Below are positions 12,043 to 17,626 of a stretch of 17,626 nt of DNA, in pieces. This DNA comes from Marine Group II euryarchaeote MED-G33 (lineage in GTDB: Archaea; Thermoplasmatota; Poseidoniia; Poseidoniales; Thalassarchaeaceae): assembly GCA_949538655.1 (NCBI GenBank), contig CATISE010000052.1:1-17626 (forward strand), read 5' to 3'. The notes under the pieces are model-generated. The model searched no databases, was not told the DNA's origin, and saw nothing but the letters and a program-made list of their open reading frames with translations. A program made the position numbers and the translations under genes. The first letter of the stretch is position 1, and every line of letters starts with the position of its first letter.

Positions 12043-15000
12043 GTGAAAAGTTCACGGCAGGGGTGGGAAATCGTGCGCTCTAGATTGGCAATCGCCCTCG
12101 TCATCCTTTTCATACTGCAGAGTTGGTCCGCAGTATCACTTTCAGAGGAAACAAGCGCGCGCGCTGATGCATGGGAGGAGACCCCATTTCGAGATGTGGC
12201 CGTGCTCGAACCATTCTCCCATCAATCATTTGCTGATTACAGCGATGTTGTGATCATCATCAACAATCAAAGTGAGGTGAGTCGAACGATTGGAACCGCT
12301 TTCGCATTGGCCAGAGAAATTCCACCAGAGCGGGTCTTATTGTTGACCAATGAAAGCACACCAACAAGTGAAACAATCAATTCAAATCAATTTACAACTT
12401 ATTTCTCAGAACCAATTTCTCAAATGATTTTTGATCGGAATTTGACTGGAATCAATGTTCTAGTAACAACCAAGGGAGTTCCACTTCGGGTTGACGGAGG
12501 TACCAATTCACGGGCTTCGTTTGATTCTGAATTGGCTCTAATCGATGGACCATACGCCTCTTCAATCTCTGCTGATTGGTATGTAAATTCGAACTACGGT
12601 CTGGCCGCGGGGAATGAGATGAAGCAATTTCAGCGGGAGGAGCAGGGTTACTATCTCGTCACGAGGCTAACCGGTTATGATGTCGAAACCGCATTGCAAT
12701 TGATTGTCAAGGCGAACAATAGCCTAGGTCAACATGGATCAAGTGTATTGGACCTAGCCACAAATCGAAATGGTTCAGGATACAAATGGTGGAATGATCT
12801 CCTCTATACGACTGAAGAAACACTATCCGACATGGGTTTCCCAGTTGAATTTAATCAAAATGGAACTTATGTTACCGGATTACAAAATGTCTCAATGTAT
12901 GCAGCATGGGGTAGTAATGATGGAGCGTGGGATGATAATGAATTGTCGAATTCAGGTTTTGATACGTCAGATGGTAGTTGGGCGACTGGGTCACGATATT
13001 GGGATGGTTTCGGCCCATCTCTTTCACCCGGTGAGCAATGGTGGTGGGCTCGACAGACCGAAACCAAAAGGAATGGAAATGCAGCGATGGAAGGTCGTCT
13101 AGAAGATGCACCATGTGGAGCCAGTGATGCCTCGATAACAAACGGATTACTGGCTGAATATTTCGATAACAATGGAATCACATACAACTCAAGTACCATG
13201 GTCAATTTATCGGGTAGGAGTCCTGACTTTGTTCGACATGAGCCAAACATCGATTGGCCATCAACTACCAGTACTTGGACCGGTTTGGATAGTCGGTTCC
13301 TCGATTACTGGAGTGCAAGACATAGTGGTATCATTCACATCCCAACCCCTGGAAATTGGACGTTCTATCTGCGTAGTGATGATGGGGCGAAATTATGGAT
13401 CGATAATGTAGAAATCGTCGACAATCAGGGAACACACGGTATGCAAGAAAGATCTGGAATCGTTTGGCTGGAAACTGGAGAACATCAACTTCGTACCGAA
13501 TTTTTTGAACATGGAGGATATGCTGGATTGGAACTCAAATGGGAAGGACCTGGCATCTCGAAGCAAACTGTCCCCACCAATGTATTGACCCGCGGAAGCA
13601 GTTCCCCTGTCCGGCAAGCAGATCTAATTCATCACTGGGAATTCAACGAAGTGAGTGGTGATGTTGCGAATGATTCGGTCGGTTCGGCACACCTGAACTT
13701 TACAGGTACCAATGGTAGTCAATGGCGTAACTGTGTATTGGGTAATTGCGCTTTCTTCGATGGTGTCGATGATGAAGCCCGGGTCGATGTAGATGATATG
13801 GTGTCCGATTTCACCGTCAGTCTATGGATTCAAGCCAATCACAGTGGACAATCCCGACATTCATCAGCAATTGCCGTGAATGATGTGGCGGGAGATGATG
13901 ATTCCTTCCAGTTCCAGACCAGCGGAGGGAATCCAGGGAATTGGGAATTGTATCACAACAACTCATACAGTTTTGGAACCGTCGATTCTACCGTTTGGCA
14001 ACACCTTGTTGCCACATTTTCCAACGATACTGTTACCTTGTACATGGATGGAGTTGAGGTTCTCAATCAAAGTGTACCCAACGGTACCGTCAATAGCATT
14101 GAAATTTACAAGTTCGGTGTAAATCGGGCGGGAAATACACATTTCGCGGGCGTAATTGATGAGGTGCAGATTTGGGAAACCGCCCTAAATTCGAACGAAG
14201 TGGCAGATGTTCATGATGAAATCGTTTGGATTTGTCCATCATTCAATAGCACCAATAACTCGGTAGCCTTTGTTGAACAGACTTTTGATATCGATTCTGA
14301 ATTTGCTGGTCACGCCTGGGTCCTTGATGGCTATTCCATGAGGGAGGGGTGGGTCGAAGGTGATTGGTGGTTGGAAGTTGAAGCGTTTGATCAAAACGGG
14401 ACTTCATTGTCGACAAACATGTCTGATGACAGAGCATTCTCCGATGATTGGCAAAGCCGACAACTTCGATTCCGACCAGACGCGCAGGCAACTCAATTTA
14501 CAGTCCGACAAGTGGTAGAATTCTCCGATGGAACATACAATGGTTCGATTTTCTTTGATACATTGAAGCTTTATCCAATCAGGCCTCATTTCACTTGGTT
14601 AGATGGAAGCATTGCTGAAACTGCGGTAAGTACTGGCGGACGGACATTTATACTCAATTCTAGTTACGGCCAAAGTTTGGTTGCTGATTTGCTCGATGAT
14701 GGAGTATCGGGGGTCAAAGGTTACGTCTACGAACCGTATTTGGATGCAATTTCAAATCCTGAACTTCTTCTCTCTTGTTATGCCAATGGATTTACCATGG
14801 CTGAATGCTATGCCGCTTCCAATGTCATGCTCTCTTGGATGGGTACTGTTGTAGGGGATCCAAAGATGGCTGCATATGGTGATCGATTACACGATGTCAA
14901 TGTCTCCGAAGTCCTAGCACCCAATCGATTGTCGGTTGGACAAAATGGAACTCTCGAAGTTCTCTTAGAAAATCTTGCACCTGGAATCGCAACTGGTTTC

Positions 15001-17190
15001 CTTGAAGTTCGTGACAGACAAAACAACCTCCTTCTCGCGAATCATCCAATGTCGATTCCCGGTGGAAATGATGCCGGTAGTCGTTTGATTCTACCGATTA
15101 ACGTCACACCCGTCCGAACTGGATTTGTTGAGTTTCTTGTGCGTTGGGTCCCTGATGATTCACACCCAGAACGAATTGTTGACAACAATCTAGCATTGCT
15201 AAACATCCAGATTAATTCACCTCCAGTCATCGATGAACTAACTTGTTCAACTACATCTGCGACGCGGGGTGGAGTTGTCATTTGTCGGGTCGAAGTGAGT
15301 GATGATTTTGGCATGGATAGCGCCACACTTTTTTGGCGTTACAATGGTTCCAACGACTCGATTTACACTCCAATTACAGCATCCTCACAGGGAGGGGGGT
15401 CAATTTGGACTGCAGCGATTCCGTTACCGGTTGATGCACCTTTTGATAGTGTGGATTTGTATTGGATTGTTCTGGATCTTCAAGGAATCGGAGTAGATTC
15501 ATATTGGGATGCCGCATTCAATATCACCGATGCCAGTGCGACATGGTATGGAGTCCATGTTGAGGGAGCGGATCTTGCTCCATGGTTGGGTATCGACCCT
15601 CCTGTTCATGGAAATTCAGGTTGGGTGCGCGGCCGTACACACAAAATGACGGCTTGTGTCATTGATTTGGATCACAACAATGTCAGTGAGATACCAGCGA
15701 TTATTGTGGATGGATTACAATTGACAACGCCGACACAATCTAGTTCCAGTGGTAGCCAAACATGTTACCAGAGTTCTTGGACACCAATTACCGGTGGTTC
15801 ACTAGAACCTGTTTCAGTCTCTCTTCATGTAAACGGAGATGAATTGTCAAACCGCAGCCTGACACCGATTGATTTGGAACCGAATGCAGAATTGATAATC
15901 GATAATCAATCATACCTTGATGGGGCTCAAGATCGTGTACAAATTCTCGTCATAGACGAAGACGACCCCGGTGTAAATTATTCGATTGAGACAACAATCG
16001 ATTGGCCAGGAGCTGGATCACAAATATTGGAAGGTGATGTTATCACGGCACCACCTGGACTTGAATCGGGTGATGCTTTCATTTCAACTCGCATCACAAG
16101 TGGAATTTGGACCGATATGGAATGGTCTTGGATTCAACCCGTATTCTTGACACCGCCCCAAATTTCGACACCGACGTTGTGTGTGGAAGGTATGTTGGTC
16201 GATACAATAAATCGGGGAGCTGAAGCAACAGATGTTTGGGTTGGTATTACAGATGCGCGACCTATACAATACGCAGGCATTCGATTGGGTCCCGACGGCC
16301 CCCCGTCTAGTACATTTAGTTCAATTTTCTTTGAACTGGGAGTTCCACCCGCTTCCTGTGCACCCGGAACTGGAGAACATACCCAATATTATCGAATGGA
16401 AATCCATCCAGATTACCTATTGAGTTGGCCATTGGGAATGGTGGAATTGGTTGTCAACCTCAGAGATATCGATGGAATTACCGGGTTATCGCAAACATTG
16501 AGTTTTGAATTGCAGGGTTCTGAACCAATACTGGATTTTTCAAGTATGCCTGCAGAATTCATTTCTGGAAATACATCCACACTATTGGTAGAGATTGTGG
16601 ATCTGGATGGAATTGAAGGAATGGAATGTTCAATCCTTCTGAAAGATGAAGATGACATAACATTATTTTCACAAATTTACCGCCCCGAGGCAGATGGGTT
16701 GTGGACCCAGGAATGGACCCCACCCGGGCGCTTGGAAGCGAACCACACGCTGTATTTTGCATGTATAGATGAAACTTCATTGTCTGTTTCAGAATCATTC
16801 CTCGTTCGCGCGCGCGAGGCGACAACAGTACCAGTAGTGGAAGAAAATACAACTCAACAAGATGTAGAGGGGGCCACCTCCACAACAGTATTGATTGGAA
16901 TATCAACGACATTCATTGTGATTATCGGGGTGACTGCTTTACTCATTGGCCGCCGAAAAGAGGAACATTTCGTGGAAGAAGAAATCATACCTGATGATGT
17001 TTGGGCAAAGAGAGATGAAGATGTATCGGATGATGTTCTAGCTGAAATGGCTGGGTTGCAAAATAACGATTCTCAAGAATGGAGTGATGAAGATTTACTT
17101 TCAGCAGGTTGGACACAAGAACAAATTGATGTATATCGAAAAGAGATGCAATCACAAGAACTCGAAATTCAAATTGATGAAGAAGAATAA
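12043..17190 (+). CDS. Giant cell-surface protein: split TIGR03790-like domain with PA14 and LamG-like insertions, 1715 aa
   Basis: A GTG start gives a signal peptide (hydrophobic core 14-31). Residues 66-300 match the N-terminal half of TIGR03790-like proteins (SDVVIIINN, then NVLVTTKGVPLRV and ASFDSELALIDGP). The matching C-terminal half, GYVYEPYLDAI to MGTVVGDPKMA, comes only at 893-943. Between them are a beta-sandwich half (300-357), a PA14-like domain (366-515; WTFYLRSDDGAKLWIDN), a LamG/concanavalin-like domain (527-727; DGVDDEARVD, FAGVIDEVQIWE) and the other beta-sandwich half (733-845). Ig/CARDB-like repeats fill 955-1590. A membrane helix (1611-1636) then leads to RRKE and an acidic cytoplasmic tail ending in DEEE. 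Many N-x-S/T sequons indicate a glycosylated surface protein, probably adhesive or glycan-binding. The role of TIGR03790 domains is unknown to me. Confidence 0.92.
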   Translation: MKSSRQGWEIVRSRLAIALVILFILQSWSAVSLSEETSARADAWEETPFRDVAVLEPFSHQSFADYSDVVIIINNQSEVSRTIGTAFALAREIPPERVLLLTNESTPTSETINSNQFTTYFSEPISQMIFDRNLTGINVLVTTKGVPLRVDGGTNSRASFDSELALIDGPYASSISADWYVNSNYGLAAGNEMKQFQREEQGYYLVTRLTGYDVETALQLIVKANNSLGQHGSSVLDLATNRNGSGYKWWNDLLYTTEETLSDMGFPVEFNQNGTYVTGLQNVSMYAAWGSNDGAWDDNELSNSGFDTSDGSWATGSRYWDGFGPSLSPGEQWWWARQTETKRNGNAAMEGRLEDAPCGASDASITNGLLAEYFDNNGITYNSSTMVNLSGRSPDFVRHEPNIDWPSTTSTWTGLDSRFLDYWSARHSGIIHIPTPGNWTFYLRSDDGAKLWIDNVEIVDNQGTHGMQERSGIVWLETGEHQLRTEFFEHGGYAGLELKWEGPGISKQTVPTNVLTRGSSSPVRQADLIHHWEFNEVSGDVANDSVGSAHLNFTGTNGSQWRNCVLGNCAFFDGVDDEARVDVDDMVSDFTVSLWIQANHSGQSRHSSAIAVNDVAGDDDSFQFQTSGGNPGNWELYHNNSYSFGTVDSTVWQHLVATFSNDTVTLYMDGVEVLNQSVPNGTVNSIEIYKFGVNRAGNTHFAGVIDEVQIWETALNSNEVADVHDEIVWICPSFNSTNNSVAFVEQTFDIDSEFAGHAWVLDGYSMREGWVEGDWWLEVEAFDQNGTSLSTNMSDDRAFSDDWQSRQLRFRPDAQATQFTVRQVVEFSDGTYNGSIFFDTLKLYPIRPHFTWLDGSIAETAVSTGGRTFILNSSYGQSLVADLLDDGVSGVKGYVYEPYLDAISNPELLLSCYANGFTMAECYAASNVMLSWMGTVVGDPKMAAYGDRLHDVNVSEVLAPNRLSVGQNGTLEVLLENLAPGIATGFLEVRDRQNNLLLANHPMSIPGGNDAGSRLILPINVTPVRTGFVEFLVRWVPDDSHPERIVDNNLALLNIQINSPPVIDELTCSTTSATRGGVVICRVEVSDDFGMDSATLFWRYNGSNDSIYTPITASSQGGGSIWTAAIPLPVDAPFDSVDLYWIVLDLQGIGVDSYWDAAFNITDASATWYGVHVEGADLAPWLGIDPPVHGNSGWVRGRTHKMTACVIDLDHNNVSEIPAIIVDGLQLTTPTQSSSSGSQTCYQSSWTPITGGSLEPVSVSLHVNGDELSNRSLTPIDLEPNAELIIDNQSYLDGAQDRVQILVIDEDDPGVNYSIETTIDWPGAGSQILEGDVITAPPGLESGDAFISTRITSGIWTDMEWSWIQPVFLTPPQISTPTLCVEGMLVDTINRGAEATDVWVGITDARPIQYAGIRLGPDGPPSSTFSSIFFELGVPPASCAPGTGEHTQYYRMEIHPDYLLSWPLGMVELVVNLRDIDGITGLSQTLSFELQGSEPILDFSSMPAEFISGNTSTLLVEIVDLDGIEGMECSILLKDEDDITLFSQIYRPEADGLWTQEWTPPGRLEANHTLYFACIDETSLSVSESFLVRAREATTVPVVEENTTQQDVEGATSTTVLIGISTTFIVIIGVTALLIGRRKEEHFVEEEIIPDDVWAKRDEDVSDDVLAEMAGLQNNDSQEWSDEDLLSAGWTQEQIDVYRKEMQSQELEIQIDEEE

Positions 17191-17210
17191 TTGATTATTT
17201 ATTGATTATT
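17191..17210 (+). repeat. Direct repeat TTGATTATT x2 just after the giant gene stop
   Basis: TTGATTATT occurs at 17191-17199 and 17202-17210, immediately after the TAA. The T-rich run could act as an archaeal-type terminator for the giant gene, but no stem accompanies it. Confidence 0.5.
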
Positions 17211-17284
17211 GGCTTATTCCGATTCTGCAAATTAGTATTGTCCTAATCAAAATTTAGAATACAATAATTTTGTTTGTTCATGAA

Positions 17285-17360
17285 TTCGGATCATATCAAA
17301 AACGCATAAACATCGTTTTGGATATGTTTGAGGCGTTTTGATTGTAACCTAAGATCCGAA
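17285..17360 (+). ncRNA. Three-tier nested inverted repeat (candidate structured RNA or 3'-UTR element)
   Basis: The outer arms TTCGGATC (17285-17292) and GATCCGAA (17353-17360) are perfect complements. Inside them ATCAAAAACGC (17295-17305) pairs with GCGTTTTGAT (17333-17342) with one bulged A. Inside that AAACAT (17308-17313) pairs with ATGTTT (17324-17329) around a 10-nt loop. This gives about 24 base pairs in 76 nt with an asymmetric internal loop. No Rfam-type family is recognised. It could be a free small RNA, a structured 3' end or a protein-binding DNA site. The strand is unknown; plus is assigned by flanking genes. Confidence 0.4.
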
Positions 17361-17482
17361 CCGAAGAAATTCAGGTCAATATTGAACGTCGCTGCCAAAT
17401 TACCAAGCCATGAATACTTGCCCAATATTTTCCTTGAATTGACAAACGCACCACTGCAAAGCATTGGACGAAACGTAGCAAG

Positions 17483-17515
17483 AAATTCGAAACCATGATG
17501 CTGGATTTCGAATTT
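17483..17515. repeat. 10-bp perfect inverted repeat with 13-nt loop
   Basis: AAATTCGAAA (17483-17492) and TTTCGAATTT (17506-17515) are exact reverse complements around CCATGATGCTGGA. It lies about 110 nt upstream of the next gene's start, so an operator or leader hairpin is possible. Confidence 0.6.
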
Positions 17516-17608
17516 TCGATGGGCTGCGGCCCACTCCTAGATTAGATTCGGAAAAAATGAAAAACACCCGTTTGGGGCGCAGTATAGCGTTTAGCAGTAG
17601 TAATCCTT

Positions 17609-17615
17609 AAGGAGG
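17609..17615 (+). promoter_or_regulatory. Strong Shine-Dalgarno for the gene at the window end
   Basis: AAGGAGG with 7 nt to ATG 17623. The match and spacing indicate a genuine start of a rightward gene with a leader. Confidence 0.75.
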
Positions 17616-17622
17616 TTCTAGA

Positions 17623-17626
17623 ATGC
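17623..17626 (+). CDS. Start of a truncated rightward gene
   Basis: Only the ATG and one further base are in the window, so the product cannot be named. The call rests on the strong Shine-Dalgarno at 17609-17615 and the long upstream non-coding region, which is suited to a promoter. A weak TATA-like AGTATAGCG lies at 17581-17589. Confidence 0.6.

Larger units (their letters stand above)
17191..17622. other. 432-bp gene-free region with several inverted repeats
   Basis: This is the longest non-coding stretch in a window where most gaps are 0-60 nt. It is AT-rich at its left end and holds a short direct repeat, a three-tier nested inverted repeat (17285-17360), a palindrome TCAATATTGA (17376-17385), a 10-bp hairpin (17483-17515), a small GC hairpin TGGGC-TGCG-GCCCA (17520-17533) and A-rich tracts at 17551-17563. 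No convincing open frame is present. It probably carries the 3' end of the giant gene, the promoter of the next gene and possibly a structured RNA. Confidence 0.8.

Noticed and set aside
17371..17496. 41-codon minus-strand frame in the long intergenic region
   Set aside because: Its start lies inside the loop of a hairpin, no Shine-Dalgarno is evident, and the product is unlike any protein I recognise. Chance length in non-coding DNA is adequate.
17493..17505. ATGATG in the hairpin loop as a C box of a C/D guide RNA
   Set aside because: The sequence lacks the full RUGAUGA box and there is no matching D and D'/C' arrangement nearby.
17551..17563. T-tracts on the minus strand here as a terminator for a leftward gene
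   Set aside because: The gene beyond is rightward, and no leftward gene end is visible in the window; A-rich promoter DNA is simpler.
17558..17611. 17-codon frame MKNTRLGRSIAFSSSNP just before the Shine-Dalgarno of the last gene (possible leader peptide)
   Set aside because: No ribosome binding site precedes it and no codon run suggests attenuation; left as chance.

Overview
This window looks like chromosome from a marine Group II-type (Thermoplasmatota, Poseidoniales-like) archaeon. That is inference from content. A group II chaperonin, an archaeal SpeD-like pyruvoyl enzyme, a tRNA with no encoded CCA, a small Thermoplasmatota-type conserved protein and very tight gene packing sit beside bacterial-style genes (DnaK, a PepA-type aminopeptidase, a TIGR03790 surface protein). 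I see no insertion sequence, phage gene or CRISPR array.

Region 1 (1-5538) is a chaperone and tRNA-modification block. The thermosome gene runs leftward and is followed, almost without gaps, by a TrhO-type rhodanese, a 107-residue unknown protein and the start of another small unknown. Divergent from the thermosome is an Hsp20-like gene directly followed by dnaK. The two chaperone transcription units share about 100 bp of control region. dnaK has neither grpE nor dnaJ beside it.

Region 2 (5539-10827) is a leftward run of five genes: agmatinase, a SpeD-like pyruvoyl decarboxylase, a deoxyhypusine-synthase-family enzyme, a secreted M14 metallocarboxypeptidase and a PepA-type leucyl aminopeptidase. 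The first three overlap or nearly touch and form a polyamine cassette. Its SpeD lacks the Phe and Ser expected of an AdoMet decarboxylase, and its DHS-like enzyme lacks the catalytic His of true deoxyhypusine synthase. The cassette could therefore run arginine to agmatine to putrescine to homospermidine, rather than make spermidine and hypusine. The two peptidases suggest extracellular protein digestion followed by intracellular peptide breakdown.

Region 3 (10831-11978) holds a small conserved archaeal protein, a tRNA-Gly(CCC) squeezed between two genes with 1 nt on each side, and a divergent macro-domain protein.

Region 4 (12043-17190) is one 1715-residue surface protein with signal peptide, C-terminal membrane anchor and acidic cytoplasmic tail. 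Its TIGR03790-like domain is split by a nested insertion carrying PA14 and LamG-like domains.

Region 5 (17191-17622) is a 432-bp gene-free stretch, unusual here. It holds several inverted repeats that could be a structured RNA, and it leads to a strong ribosome binding site and the start codon of a gene cut by the window end.

The signals most worth a second look are the non-canonical polyamine cassette, the palindrome GCACC-TAT-GGTGC placed alike upstream of both surface or secreted protein genes, the nested-domain giant, and the structured element at 17285-17360.
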